Notes: generated by a model not told the origin, from the letters alone. 64,000 bases of DNA from Lateolabrax maculatus (GCA_031216445.1 CM062218.1:8081001-8145000); one strand, 5' to 3'; numbered from the stretch's first letter, positions 38,301 to 52,719 are shown. Numbers and translations are program-made.

Positions 38301-41300
38301 CGGACCATCCCGAGCTGTCAATCCCATGACTTACTGGAAACCAAAGGGGAATGATCTGTGCTTCCCAGCTCTCACAAGCAGAGTTCAATCAGTGCGGGTG
38401 TGGAGCTTTATCCAAAAGTGTCACAATCGCGTGATAAATAAAGTGAGCCCTGTCGGGCAGCCAGCTCGAGCGAGAGATGTAAGAAATAAGACGGTAGGGA
38501 GGAAAGGAGAGGGAGAAAACAGAGAGAAGTAGAAAGAAAGAAGTAACAGAGAGGGGAAGATGGATAGGGATGCAGACGTCTGCCAAGAGAGAAGAGGTGC
38601 AGTGTCGGAGTTGTCCGAACCTTGGTAGTGTGATTTATTCATGAGATAAGTCACCATGGCTGTGGAACAGGTGAGTGTAATGGTGTAATGTTTCCCCCTT
38701 GCCTGACTGCTTGCCTCAGTGACTCCTCTGGCCTGCTGTGCTCTCGTCGGGCTGCTGGAAGAATTTAATGCAAGCAACACTTGGATACGGTAAGGGATCA
38801 CAGCCAGTATATATAAACACAGGCCATCTGGGTTCAGGCAGGTTAGGACAAACTCAAAAGTGATGCTATCAGCCCTTTTATATCTTCAAAGGTAATTGAA
38901 CTTATTCATTATTTCCACTTTATGGTAGGTTGACAGTGAAAACAGTCAAGGTTTTCGGTTCATTCATAAATGTTTCTATCTGGCTTCAAGGGGAATGTAT
39001 GAGAAAGAAAGTGTTGTTGTTTACTACTCGGTCTTATCTACTGTATCTATTCATAAAGCTTCTCAAGAGTCTAATTTAGCATCACAGTGCAGGCTGAATG
39101 ACCATAAATTTCAGGAAAGAAGTGCAATTTACCCATATCAGCAATCCCGTTGCAAGCCACTTTATGGATCAAAGCCCGGGATTATGGTTCTTTCCTCTGA
39201 CAATTACTCAAGCGCTTTCATAGGGATCCCTTACTGAGATGCTCTCACTCAAAACAACTTCCTGAAAACACAGAGTAGCAATCGCAATAAAGTATTTTAT
39301 TCTGCTTTTGCAAATTAAGAGTCTATTTGGACTTTCTATTTTTATCTATTTTCTTTTTATGATGTCACCCTGAAGTCTAATGCACACCCTTTTGCAAGCA
39401 ATTGAAAAATAGTTACTGGAACATAGAGCTTATACTCTGGACTCCTCTCTCAGCTAATGAGTCTGACAATTGGATTTTATTTCATTTCAAATTTAAATCT
39501 TGCATGACGAAAATGATCCCAATTAATTTATTTTATTCTTTACCAAAAAAAAAAAACCCTTACAGCTCTCCTTCAAGGTAAAATAACAATTGAATTTCGA
39601 CATTCTTTTCAGTACTCTGTTTTTCCAGCCCAACATAATATTTTCATAAGCCAGGCCGAATTGTGAGGAGACATCAAAGATGAAAATCAGCGGTGGCCTG
39701 GCCTATTGTACTTGCTAAAAGGTTTCTAAACTATTTATTTACCCTCCAATGGAGACTTTTCATGAGATGATAGCAGTAGACTGTTATTGTTGTAGTGTGT
39801 GGCCCTTCATTCTCTGGCTGAATGTGTGGGGCTGGGCTTTGAGAGAACAGTGCTCGCTCCATTGTACCGCTGCGCAGATTACCACATGAACAGGAAGCTC
39901 CTCGGCTCAGTCGTCCGCCAGCAGCAGACCACCACTTAAATACCCAAGACAGCAGTGTCATTGTGGGGCTGAATATGAAGGGGTCTGCCCACAACCATGG
40001 ATGGGCTATTACCATCACAATGATCCTCATGCTGTTTTCTTTTCTTTTTTATAGTTTAAGACCCAGCGGATGACAAGGAGGTGAGGCCTGCCACACACAG
40101 AAAGCTGTCGCCTGGCCAGGGTGGCATTCCTTCATTTTTGTTTAAGAATGATGGTGCTTGAAATGCATAATTTATTAGTTACAGGCTGCTTCACGTCCCA
40201 CAAGATGCCCAACTTATCTTGCTACAATCCCATCAGCCCCAGCATATTTTAAGAGTCATCTCAAGGCTCATCGCTCTGTTAATCTCTTTCAGTCCCCAAA
40301 GTAGAACTATGGCAAAGTGCTCTGCTTCATACAGGAATTGCAATGATCTTTCAATGAAGGATACAAAGTCATGAATTAGCTTTCTGAAGGCACAGGTTGA
40401 TGTAAGTAAAGCAAACATTAAGGGAAGCAGACAAAAGGAAAGACCATAAATAGATATTTTACTGTGTAGTGAAGGTTACAGCTGGATGCCAGGTGTAAAA
40501 GGGAGTAAAGGTAATGGGGCTGAGTCAACAACTAAGTAAACAACTCATGGCTGACTGGCAAGGAAACAGCACACTGCAGATTCATCAAGGGGTGTACTAA
40601 AGGCAAGATTAATGGGTTAGCGAGGGATGTTGAGCCTAAACCCAAAGTCCCTGAAGGTGGCTCTCTTTTAACCTGGCTAGATCGCCATGCTGCACACCTA
40701 ACCTTGTCCAGGGCAGGTTATGTTCAGATTCTGCTTAAAATTGGCAATAAAAATCGCCGCCCTTTAACTAATTCTAATCTAATTCCTGATGATATTCTCT
40801 ATGAGTGATATAAATTCTCAGCTGAGGGAATATGTTATATATGCAAACTTGCTGAGCCGTACATTAGTAATGTCACCGAGCAAAACCGTGTAATTGCAGC
40901 AGCAAGTCAACGTTTTTTGCCGCAGGAACCTATATGCAATCAGTTGGTGATGCAGACAATCATTTTTTCCCATTTCCTTCAGGAAATATTAACACTGAAG
41001 ACAAAAGCCTGGGTTAACACACTAAGTTGATAACTACCGTCAGGATACTCATTATCTCTGATTGGGGGTTTGGGGTTTGTTGAGCGAACTAACGCAAAGA
41101 AAGCCTGGCTATGTCAAAACTTGCTCTGTAGTCAGGGAGGCTGGAAGTCAGTCAGAGTTGGGAGTGCTGGGAGAAAGTCAGCCTATAATAACATTATACT
41201 AAATGTTGCGTGACATCCATGGTATTTGCATTAATTTGAATGGCCTGTTGTATTCAACAGTTGTTAAAAACATGTTGCCGTTATTTTAGAACCTTTTATA

Positions 41301-41742
41301 CTACAACAGACAGCAAACTTAAACACCAACATACTGTATGTGGAAGCCACCACAGTAAATACACAGGCAAGAACACGGAATAAATGCATGAGAACTACAA
41401 GGAGAGGAAGAGGGAATGAGGCTGTATATGAATGCAGGCAAGAGATGTGACCAATAACCAGGTTATTATAGTTTCTTATAATGCAGGACAGTTAGGATAC
41501 AGCCATTTCATACAGGAGACGAGCGCAGGACTACAGATGTGCATTCCACCCGCGGAGGTTCATAGACAGCTGTCACTCAATTTGTCACTGATAAGGAGAG
41601 GGCAGATGGAGTGCCAGACTACAACAACCTGGTTTGAGGCAAGTGACAGATACAGCACCCACTGACACAGGCGACCAGTTGACCTCCTCTGCTCTGCTCA
41701 TAGTCTTACACTAAACTCAAAACATCTTAGTATTAAAAATAG

Positions 41743-41746
<4 letters not shown>

Positions 41747-41788
<42 letters not shown>
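41747..41788. repeat. (TA)n microsatellite
   Basis: About 20 pure TA units in intron 1. Confidence 0.95.
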
Positions 41789-41790
<2 letters not shown>

Positions 41791-43419
41791 ATTGCCACTG
41801 CAGTTAAACAAAACAGAAAAATCACCCACAGCACCCCCACTTCCAACGCCATTGTTTGTAGTACACCCCTCAGGCCCCTTCAGGTCAAGTCTGGTCCCAG
41901 TTCTGGTCAACAACTCTCCAGACTTGCATTGTCTTTGAGAAAACCTAACAGCTACCGTAAAAACCTGTGATCTTGGTTTGGGGCCAGCACAGAATAACAA
42001 AAAGACACCATGAATCCAGTCAAAGAGAAAGTAAGCAGCTCATGAAAACCATGCAGCGGCTGTCTATGACACCGAGGGGTCTAATTCTCTAGACTTCAGC
42101 ACTTCTGAGTGAGTCTATTTTTGTTTCGAACAACTAAATTTAGAGAATAAATTTAGCCAAAACTTTGATTACTTGAAACAACTTTACTTGCTGGCAGACA
42201 ACACGGTCTTAGTTAACCTTCTCTCCTTTTTGGAAATTGTATTTTGCCCTTATGTCCTGCCCACATCCCCATTGCATTAAATCTACATCTCATATAGTGC
42301 CACATGTAGGCTTTCCCTAGAGCAATTCAGGATTTTTGTCACCTCTATCCATTTTTATGGCTCTTCATGTATAAAATAAATTAAATCAATTAGTCAATCA
42401 AAAAATATGAAATTAATACAATGCTTATATAATACACTAGTTCACAGTCATTAGTACATATTTAACATGCACAGTATATATGGTATGCATTTATGTATTC
42501 ATATTTTGAATCATTCCTATAACCTAGATTTGTTCTGAGTATATAAATAACTCAATTATCACTTATCAATATGTTACTGAATAATTAACACTGTTTCTAT
42601 GATATTTTGACTGTTGCCTTATTGTCATTTTGCTGCCATGAGAAGGCTTATAACAGCGTCCAAAATAGCGGCTTGTTGCATATTCTCTGAGGCTGTGGAA
42701 ATTGGTGGTTTGTCAAACCCAGAGGGACAAATATTATGTTCAAGGGAAAAAAAAGAGGAGAGACAAAAGAAAAAAACAAAAAGAAGACAAATTGAAGGAC
42801 ATCATTTCTGTGCAATTTCTGGATTCTAGCCTGGGCTCGGTATTACGTGTCATTGTATGTGTTTTTCAGACAGGGAGGTGCACTGATAAACGAGCAAATC
42901 GGCGCTATTGTACGGGCATTAAACTATTTTTGCCCAGTGGTTTTTCAGAAACGAGGGAGCAACAGAGAAGAAAACACTGAATCTAATGCCAGCTAAAGGG
43001 CACTTGAGCTATTCCGGTGACAAACAGGACCATGGCTAATGTATATTACCAAACTGAGATTGAACCAACCATTTCTGAGTACAAGCAAGCGGGCCAGTAT
43101 GCAGTCAGGATCTCTATTTAAAGACATCTGAGAGACCAGCATTCTCTTTTCGCCTCGTTCCCTGCAGCAAAACAATAAATAACTAAATCACAACACACTT
43201 AAAAGCCCCGCTGTGCCACAATATCCACATATATCCTTCTCTCCACAGTCCCACTCCTCTCTTAACTGCTCTAAATTATTTCAATTCTGCGAGAGAAAAA
43301 AAGTAATTCACATAAAGTAATCAGTCTTGGCTCCCTCTTTCTCTTTGCGACAGACTTATTTGACAACTCTGCTACATTAAACAGCCCACTGGTGAAAAGA
43401 GAGAGAGAGGAAAAAAATA

Positions 43420-43770
43420 AAAGGAATGCATCCAATTATTCATGCATAATGATAGCTCTGTTATCCAGTAAGGCACGGGCTCCCACACAAAGCAGTTCCC
43501 TTTCTCCGTCTAATACATCTTAAGTACTGACAATCGCCAGGAGTCACATTTGACGGGCACCTAATTTCGCAGCGCTCCCGTCATTCCTCACCGAGTTACG
43601 GCCCATTGGCGGCATCTCAAAGACTTACAGTATTTATGATGAGGTGATGGTCCCAGGGAACATTAACTTGGTGTTCCCCAAATAAGCAGGTACATTAGCA
43701 GGCCTTGGCTGGCGCTATCGGGGGGTCATGTTTTAGGCACTGGAGCTGGCTGCAGCTCTAAATGGAGAGT
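43420..43770. other. candidate conserved non-coding block (unverified)
   Basis: Contains an octamer-like ATTCATGCATAATGA near 43437-43451 and unique sequence with dispersed CpG (for example CTAATTTCGCAGCGCTCCCG). Texture suggests constraint, but this is a judgement by eye. Confidence 0.25.
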
Positions 43771-44989
43771 TAACAAGCAGGATCCCCCCCCCTCCAGTAT
43801 ATGGCTGTGAAGACCTTCTATATAGACATGAGCTCAAGGTTCACAGCACCTCATTGCCTTAGCTGCTACCAGGCAATAAATTCTACAGCAAGAATGAATT
43901 GGTTGACCTTGAGGGTAGCCGTTGTTGCAAGTTGCAATCTAATACTGTACATTATCTGTCTCTGCTGTTCTATTTTTTTTTATTTTCACACATGTGTGTT
44001 CTCGAATAAATGCTGCATTTATCCAATTTGTAGATTGAAAATAATTAAAATAACCTTAAAAAACAAACACTGGAGCTCAGTGTTGTGCAGGTTATTTGTG
44101 CTTAAATTGTACCAGCCTTGTTGCAGCACACAGCTTACGCTTTAACAAATGCACCGTGGTGCTCAGGTGGCTTGGCCCCTCTCTCTTGCCCTCCATCACT
44201 GCTCCTACTGTAGTCGATGGGCTGCTCTTAATAATTCATGGGCTGTAAGAATCGGCATGCCCTAATTGGTGGGCAGGCTTAATACTCTCAGCACTGCTGG
44301 GACCAAAAACAAAAGCAGCAGCGTTTTTTTAGGGTTTTTCTTCCCCCCAGGCACACAGAGAAAAAATTGACTCGCCTCTCTTTGGTTTCATGTTAAAAGG
44401 CCCCTCCTGAAATCCAAGAAGCACCTTGAAGCACACCAGCTCATGCATGTGGGAGCAAACAGTGCAAGCAGTCGAATCAGGCTACCTTTTACATGCTTTG
44501 AGAGTGAAGTGTGGGCAGGATGTATTCACCCTTCAAACCAGACCCGCTCTCCTTCTGCTCCTTCTTAGAGCAGGCTGAAGTGTTGCTGGGTGCTGGGGTA
44601 AAAAGGACACCTTAGAAGTGTATTCACAGGTGTCGATGATGCCACTGCATAATACATTGACGTCTGCTCGACAGTCAGCAATCACTGGTTGAGGCCTTAG
44701 GGAATATATTCTGCATTGTATGTATTATGTAAATGTAATATACATTTATTTATTAGTACAAGATGATGCAGTTTGCATTATATTCTAAAATAAAAATAAA
44801 ATAAAAAAATATGTAGGACGTGCCCTGCATACCATCGATAGATACAGTTTAGGACTAACACCTGCTGACAAGACATCACATACTAATTAAAGTTAGAGTT
44901 AAGACTAGAAGAAAATGGATGGACTATCTTTGTATGTGTATAATCTATACAAAGAAACATACATTTGTCAACCCCTGGCTAAAAAAATA

Positions 44990-45040
44990 AATTAAAGGTT
45001 GTATTAGGGCATTTTGGGAAATACTGCAAAATAAATTATC
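44990..45040 (-). repeat. short fragment, possibly the 18.5-kb repeat family
   Basis: The 14 bases GGCATTTTGGGAAA at 45008-45021 are the exact reverse complement of 18532-18545, and the surrounding TTAGGGCATTTTGGGAAATA resembles the usual family end. Beyond that the similarity fades, so this is tentative. Confidence 0.35.
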
Positions 45041-45166
45041 CTGACTTTTGCATCAATGAGATAAAATGTTATGATTTTTCAGGGATTTAATTTATTGGAT
45101 TAGCCTAAAAACAGACATCCCCACCTGACTGTGTTATCCACAGCTGCTCAATTGAATGGCTGAGAC

Positions 45167-45198
45167 TACATCATGATATGTATTAATATCATGATGTA
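45167..45198. repeat. perfect 13-bp inverted repeat, 6-nt loop
   Basis: TACATCATGATAT (45167-45179) is followed by the loop GTATTA and its exact reverse complement ATATCATGATGTA (45186-45198). It could fold as a hairpin or be a palindromic protein site. Nearby DNA is AT-rich and the element could be a transposon remnant. Confidence 0.75.
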
Positions 45199-48100
45199 AA
45201 ATGACCATGAAAAAATACTTTATCCATATCAACCAATCCTATTTTGATATAATGTAATATTATAATCTAATGCCTCCGCACATGTGAAGGGATGAATAAT
45301 GGACACACATACATATCCTTGTGTTTTGCTCATCAAAACATTCCCCATTAAGGCATCCACCATTTTTTTTCTTATTGCTTCTCTATTTGAGTCTAATTAT
45401 TTTGAATTCTCAAGTTGGCAGCCATTGTGTAATAAGCAACAGAGTTAACTATCTGCTCTCAGTAGAATTAGACTGAAGACTCTCAGCAGGTTGCTGATGT
45501 CTGATTGTAATCTTCAATGTCTCTCTTCCCTGAGATCCAAACACAATGTCTCCAATTTTCTTTTAATTTCATTGTCTTGGTGCTAAAAAACGCTCCCTCT
45601 GCACTGTTTTGCTTTTCTTCTTAAACCTTTCCATAAAACATGTCCCTCTTTACAACCATCAGTTACTACTGTATAGTAATACTTGAATCTTTTCCTTTGT
45701 AAACTGTAACATTTTTGAGAAGCTCAAGTGTGTAAATCCTGGTTTTCCTGGATGCTCAGGCTTAAGCAAAGAGGTACTGCTGGGCACTAGCTGAATAGTG
45801 TGAGTTAAAAGGTATGCGTACGCGTATGCATGACAGTGAACAAGACAGAGACAGTACACGAGACCATCAGCTGATGCTTTTCACCTTGAAAGGCTGCTGA
45901 TGATCCACTCTCAAGCCTCTTCGTGAGCCTGCTGCCCTCCGTCGCTCACTCTTCCTTTGCCTCCCTCCATTCACTTTCATCAAATTACAGGGGTGCAGTC
46001 TCGCCCTGCGCCACATTTTAAACGGCACTAATGCATCTCAGTGTGAGGTAGGGTAGCTGTACCATAGCTGGTGTGTTCCAGACAATTACCACCAGCGAGG
46101 ACGACAAAAGGCCAAAATGGAGAGGAAACAGATAGGTGCGGAGAAGCACTCCTTGGATGACTCATTAAACAACAAAGCTATCACACCCTGTGTGATTTCA
46201 GTTTCCCTCAAAATGCCTTAACGATGTCACTTCTCTGTAGCCATTGATTTCTCCCTCCCTGGTTTGTAATTGGAAGAAGAGTAAGTGTAATCCGAAACCA
46301 CAAGATGAGGGCAGACATTTTGAGATGATAAAATCATCCCTCTTCTAGGGTGCTGAATCTAAAATGATAATTTAAGTATAATGTAGTGTCCTATTGATTT
46401 ATTTGTAATTCAGTGAAGCAAATATTCCTATTGATTAGCTGTGGCTTTATGTTCTATCACTTCTACCTCATTAACCTCTGAAAATGATATAATAACACAT
46501 AAAATGCCAGTGAGTGTGATTGACATTTGATATTACCGTAACTGCAGGTAATTATATACTTCATATATTTTACATTTCTTTCTTTTTTAAAAACAGAACA
46601 AAGTTTATATCCATTTTTTCCTGTTTCCACCCAGTCTAAGAGCAGGGGGCAGGAAGAAACTAATGTGATTAAACAAATGTGCCACTGCTGCCTGTGAGCC
46701 AAAAAACCCTCCTAACCCAGGCCATCACAGGTGAAAACAAACCAGGTTTTATTAGAGGAATGATAGACACTTTGGAGAAGGCAAAGGGGCAAAGTTTTCA
46801 AAGCGGACTGCTAAAACATGCACCATATCCCGGCAAGGAGATTGGATTCCAACTACAGGCTCAGGGCAGCACCACTGGGGTCACTCCACAATCTGCACGG
46901 GTCAGAGCCAAGGCAGCGCTACAAGCCGGTTTGACGTTCTCCATTAACTCACCCTCCCTAACCCACAACACAAACCTGTGCTGCCAGACCGAAAGAGAAA
47001 GAAAGACAGAAAAAGAGAACAAAAATGGAACTACACACAGTCACACATACATTTGAAAAAAATCATGTGTCCAACAGAGAAAGACAACATAAATATATGG
47101 TTGCAAAAAACTCTTCAAAGAGCGTATTTCCAAACTGACATACCCACAACTTAAATTAAGAATAAACACAAATAAATGTACTGTACTTAGTCTTATTAAA
47201 TGACTGTCAACAATAAAACCAAAGCTGTGGTATCATTTAAATTACAGGCTCAAGATGATTGTCTGCAAAATACAACATATTTGACGATAATCTACATTGT
47301 TAAAACAGGCTTTTGGTAAAAATTAATATACTGATAACAAGTAAAAGTCTTTACATATACTGACAGCTGCTGTTTTCCCTCACATTCTGGGGTTTCAGCT
47401 TCATATTTAAGCCAGCTCAAACATATAGATGTAGGCATTGGACCTGAAGTTAAATCTCCAGTCTGCATACTGTTTGGAAACATGATCGCAAAAGAGCTTG
47501 TTGGGCTGTGCCCAGCTAGTGTATACAAAGCATATAGAGTCAGCTTAGCTGCCACAAGCCACAGCTTTATTTAAAACTTCACGCAACCTCAAATGACTTG
47601 TGGAAGTGAGTTCCTGAAGGGAAGGTTATTCAGGGTAGTTGAGTGCTCAAAACATCTGAAACAGCATTACAGCCTACAGAAAAATTCATGCTTACAAGCA
47701 GGAAAATGAAGGCAGACATATGCAAGCAAATTCGGTATTGACTTGCCCTGCTTTGTGACTATTGGGAAACAGAAAAGTGAGTGTTAAACACTGGTGGTAC
47801 TGTAAATGTCTCACCACAGTGATATTGGCAGCTGCAATGTCATTACAGTGTTTTAGTTTCAGTCTTAGAATGACAGTGCTTGTATTCTGGCATTAGTACA
47901 GGTGTAGCTGTCTCGCAAGCCCAGACTTCTCTCTACGCATCATTTCACCCCATTTTAACACTGGCCCGGTGTAAAGGGGAAATGGTTACACTATAAAGAG
48001 TTACAATTAGAGCTATAAAGAGTTATTTTGTACATACAACTGCACACTATACAATAAATGTCATCTAAGCATTCAACTTAGCTTTAACGTTTTTCATTTT

Positions 48101-48504
48101 GAACAATATCTCAAAACCATATGACCCTCTGTAATCACATAATTACTCAAATTACAGTTTTTTTCTCCCTCTAAAACCAGAACACTCAAACTTGACAATG
48201 GGACCTCACAGAAACAGCATATTTGCTAGCGCTGTGATGTAGATTTGTGGTGCCTGCAACAATGATCACCTCTGTCGGAGACATCATGGGGGCTGTTGAT
48301 AACTGCCAACAAAAACAACAAGCCACGCCAGCGCAATTATGCACGTCCATTCTAACATAATATGGGAAGAACATGAGATGCGTGGGAGTGGGAGGTGACT
48401 GTTGTGTGGCGTAGGGGTGGGAGGTTTGTGTATGTGTGTGTATTAGTTTTGTGCGAACATGTGCTGGAGAAAGATTGTGTGTTAGTGTTTATGTGTCTGC
48501 ATGT

Positions 48505-48506
<2 letters not shown>

Positions 48507-48536
<30 letters not shown>
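48507..48536. repeat. (GT)15 microsatellite
   Basis: Pure GT array in a longer TG-rich zone (48425-48536). Confidence 0.95.
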
Positions 48537-48537
<1 letters not shown>

Positions 48538-49956
48538 TCAGACTGATTGAATGCGGGTGTCCATGGTGCATGCTTGTGTGACAAGAGAACAGGAGCCGGG
48601 ATCTAAAGAACACATGTTTAGGGTCCTTTTGAGACCAGTGCTTTGAGTTGACAGTATTGTTTGGGTTTGGGGGGGCGGAGGGGGGTATTTCAAAGGGATG
48701 CTTGGGATAAAAGACAAGTCTCTGGAGCTTACGGTTGCTACACATTTTCCATTTTAAGATTCCAATCTTCCTTAGCCATAAACGTTGAGAGATTGCAGAG
48801 TGTATTGTTTTTTACATGAGTCAACAGGCTAACTATATTGCAGACACTTGCACCATTTGCAGACTCTCAAGGACATGTATTTCATAATGTAGTGGTATAG
48901 TTCAAAATAAGTTCCAGGTTCTCTCTTGATTTGTTTGTGGTTTGTTACACTTTGTTTCGTATTTTACTGGAATAACCTTCTCCAATAAACTTCTCTGGCA
49001 CCGGTGAATGGTGAAGTGCGGACGTTGCATGAAAACCTCGTACCATTATGACGTTAATGTGTAACTTTTAGCTGGAAATTCAAAATTCCTGTTCATTCTT
49101 TGTCTTTTTTTCTTCCCTTTCTACATTTTATCTATCGGTTATGATAACATTGTACAGGGTTAGGGTCAGGGGTCGGTCAGACAGGGCAAGAAACACAAAC
49201 GGGCAGATGATCAGACAGTTTGTCAACAAGCAACAGTTGAGCAAGATTATCTTATTACTTTACTTAATAGGTTAAATTAGGTATAGATTTGAGTACATTA
49301 CACCCAGAATGTTGGTAATAAATCACTCATTGCACAAGAAAACTAATCTACTATACTTGTTGTTGTGCTTTACAAAGCTGAAAGTCTGTAAACTGAAGGA
49401 TGTTAACAATTGACAGTTTTGGTCATAATTTGTTTTCTCTTCCAAATAAGTTTGGCTAACCCGGGTGATTGTCTGACAGCTCATTTTTGGCCACGCCTGG
49501 TGTCTTTTTAGGGATGTTGCTATGTTCTCACATCTCAACATTAACATGGCAAGTCCCTGATGGCCAAGGAAATAAGACCCAAGCTGTAAAAAAAACCCAG
49601 AGTATCTTTAACGTCTGCATCGTCATTCATAAAAGCTTTACGATCCTAAAAGGCACATCAAGCACTTCTTGTAGTTTCAGAGATGCATGAGCCTCAATGA
49701 GAAAATCTCCTAAATCCTGCAGTTGATTTCTCAGAGATACAAGGTTTTAATCTGACGGCAGAGGAGGGGATGGAGGGAGGCTGGCTGGCAGGCAGGATCA
49801 GTCAGTCAGGGTGACCTCATGTGTTTGGCACAGGGAATGCCTATCAGGTTTCCCTCTGTGCAGATTCCAGCTTGCTCACTCCACACCAGCCCCAGGACCC
49901 AGCCCCCTGAGGCATGTGTGCATGTGTGTGTTTGCGTGGATGGGGAGATAATTGCA

Positions 49957-49976
49957 TGTGTGTGTGTGTGTGTGTG
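49957..49976. repeat. (TG)n microsatellite
   Basis: Ten TG units, followed at 50059 by a (GA)n array. Confidence 0.9.
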
Positions 49977-50058
49977 AGAGTGAGTGTGCTTGCGTGTGAG
50001 AGTGAATGAGATAGAGAGATAAATTATATGAGATAAATTATTCAGATCAACCATGGTT

Positions 50059-50098
50059 GAGAGAGAGAAAGAGAAAGAGAGAGAGAGAGAGAGAGAGA
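50059..50098. repeat. (GA)n microsatellite with AAAG interruptions
   Basis: GAGAGAGAAA-type start turning into pure GA after 50076. Confidence 0.9.
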
Positions 50099-51023
50099 CT
50101 GCAGGAGGGTGAGCTGTGTGTCATTCCCCTCCAGTGAACTCAGTGAACTCAACAGGGCTCACACCCTTCCTCACATACAGCCCCCCCGCCTCCTTCCTCA
50201 ACGATAAACGTCCTGCTCTCTCATGTTTCCTCTCGGGCTGTTATGTATGCACATTATAATGTGGGTCATTGTGTATGTTGGGGTTTTAAAAGTGTGTGAA
50301 ACTTTCAACTCTCCCTCCCCTCGAGTGTGTACGAGGAGTTTCATGCTTTATGAATATGTAAAGAAGAAGAAACTCTTACGCACTGAGCTGTGGTGAAAGT
50401 TCAAGAAATTAAAAGATAATTTAAATGAGGAAACATTCTTTGCAACATTAGAAAAGGTCAAGATTAGGGTCAGGGTTACGCAGGGTTGGGGTTCAATAGC
50501 TTTTTACTAAGTCTAAATTTAGTATCAAAACTGCTTTTTAATTTTGAATCCTTGGTTCAAATAAAGTTATAATTAAGTAGCATGAAAGTTAATTCTTGAC
50601 AGTGGAAATAGTAGTTTGTACTATTATTTATAAGTAGAAGACAACATGTAAGAAGCCCTAAAAGTGCTATGGGTGAAATCATAACGTGCTGATGAAGACC
50701 ATATAATAAAAGCTCTGGAAAAGTGGACATCGAGTCGGGACTGTTTTGTCAAACTATAATTAACTTCATATTTTAGAACTAAAACCCAAAAGACTGACAT
50801 TTAAAGAACTAACAGATTATCTATTTGCTTTTCACGTGAATGATGTCTGGCACTCTTTTTGCTACTTAAAAAAAAACTAAAACTAAAAAGAGAGAAGAGG
50901 TAAATTATTTGGTAAGGGACAAGAAAGTTTGATGCATCTTGGTATTTTACCAACTTGCTACTCTTTTCCAAAAAAATTATACCGGAACCCCACCTTAGGG
51001 TTACAACAGTTACCTTACAGTAA

Positions 51024-51050
51024 CATTGTTTGACCCGCCGTCAAACAATG
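51024..51050. repeat. perfect 11-bp inverted repeat, CCGCC loop
   Basis: CATTGTTTGAC (51024-51034), loop CCGCC, then GTCAAACAATG (51040-51050). The arms contain ATTGTTT / AAACAAT, resembling SOX-type (ATTGTT) cores facing each other. Function is inference only. Confidence 0.75.
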
Positions 51051-51221
51051 GGCTAGGAAAGCACACACTTTTGACCACTATTGCTATGGTAACAATACAG
51101 CACACACTGCCAGCGACCCTTTTAATAAATCCTCAACAGGCTCAGATGCTTCCCATTTCCCAAATCACTGTGGAAACTGCCATGCAGTCACACCAGCAGT
51201 GAAATGTACAATGCCAAACAC

Positions 51222-51224
51222 ACA

Positions 51225-51269
<45 letters not shown>
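51222..51269. repeat. (CA)n microsatellite
   Basis: Imperfect at the left end, pure from about 51229. Confidence 0.95.
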
Positions 51270-51271
<2 letters not shown>

Positions 51272-51866
51272 GTTAAACAGATGCAACATGCTAGTTAAAG
51301 CTGCCACACATCAGCCATGAGAGCCAAGCATCCTCCATAACCCTTGACTGGGGAATGATGGAGCAGGGGCCGCCTGCTGTAGCTCCGGCTGGCTGTTAAA
51401 CTGCTATCCATAACCAAACAGTTTAACAGATCATCCTGCGCTCTACAGGAAGTCTACATAACTGGGGCACAGAGTTCCTAAACATTTCAGAGAGAGCAAG
51501 CATCAACAGTCGTCTTAACGATTACACTGGGTCTGTGGCGGCGAACGTTGCCTCGCCATTGCCAGAGTGTTTATCCAACGTTCGCAGGAAGGTGGGGTAA
51601 TGTCAGCTTAGTGATTAATTGCAGGCCCAAAGTGCTGAGGACACAGAATCTGCTCTGAATGGCGCCGACTGCAGCTCCTACAAGGGTTTATTGCTTTATC
51701 GGCTGAATCCTAATGTGACCCTCTTCCCTTCCCTCCCTCTGACGGTTCCAGTGATGCTAGAGCATCCGAAAATACTCGGCAAGGTGCCTCTGTGTTTAAT
51801 TGCCCGATGTAGTTTAAGTTCTCAGTTTTGAGGAAAATTTCTACTGTACTTTCCATTGATAGCCTG

Positions 51867-51884
51867 AAAAAAAAAAAAAAAAAA
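51867..51884. repeat. 18-base poly-A run
   Basis: Uninterrupted A. No retroposon body seen on its 5' side. Confidence 0.9.
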
Positions 51885-52359
51885 GCATTTCAGAAATAAT
51901 CCAAGTGCAGCATATCTGCATGGGGCTTGATGCAGATCTCTGTGGGTTGATATAAAGATCCCTATACAGCATGATTCCTCCCAATATGTTGGGAGAGTCA
52001 TAACATATGGCGATTACACAAGCATGCAGCTGTTGTTTTTTGGGGCGAGAGATAAATAATGGATACAAGTCCTCCACAGGGTACTCAAGACAGCTAATGA
52101 GAGAGAGAAAGCAGACAGGGAATTAGTAACTAACTGTTTTTCAAAGCCACTGTTTTCTAACGTTTTCAAAAGAGCCCAAGGATAAAAAAATACAGAAAGA
52201 TAAAAACATCAGTATTTATCAACCATAAAAGTACTCAAATACTGACATTTGCATATATTTGAAAAACTTGTACCAGTAATACTGTGCATATTTGAATATA
52301 GACATAAAGTAAGGCTTGTTTTATTTAAATGCACGTGAAAGCATTAATTCCTGCAAGCA

Positions 52360-52366
<7 letters not shown>

Positions 52367-52424
<58 letters not shown>

Positions 52425-52455
52425 ACACCCACACACACACACACACACACACACA
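52367..52455. repeat. (TC)n-(CA)n compound microsatellite
   Basis: A pure TC run to about 52394 is joined to a CA run interrupted by CCCACACCCA. It is the longest microsatellite here. Confidence 0.95.
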
Positions 52456-52719
52456 TACATTCTGTCCTACTCCTTTTTTCTCAAATGTGGGTGACCTTAA
52501 TAATTTAAGGAAAAAAGGGAGAGAGAGGAGACAGCATTTGCCTCAGTGCAGGTTGTACAGGGGAAAACTAGTGTTCTGCATCAAACCCTCCAATAGGTTT
52601 GTCATTTTCAGGCATTCATCTGCTACACACTGAACCCTTACCCTCTTTGTGCATGCACAGGGGGTGTCTGTGAGGCAACATGATTAACTATTGAAAAGGG
52701 AAAGAACCGGCATCTTGTA

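Noticed and set aside
46679..47056. 125-codon plus-strand ORF with a K/E/R-rich end
   Set aside because: No known motif, the charged end comes from a purine-rich AAAGAGAAAGA-type patch, and I saw no exon or promoter signals.
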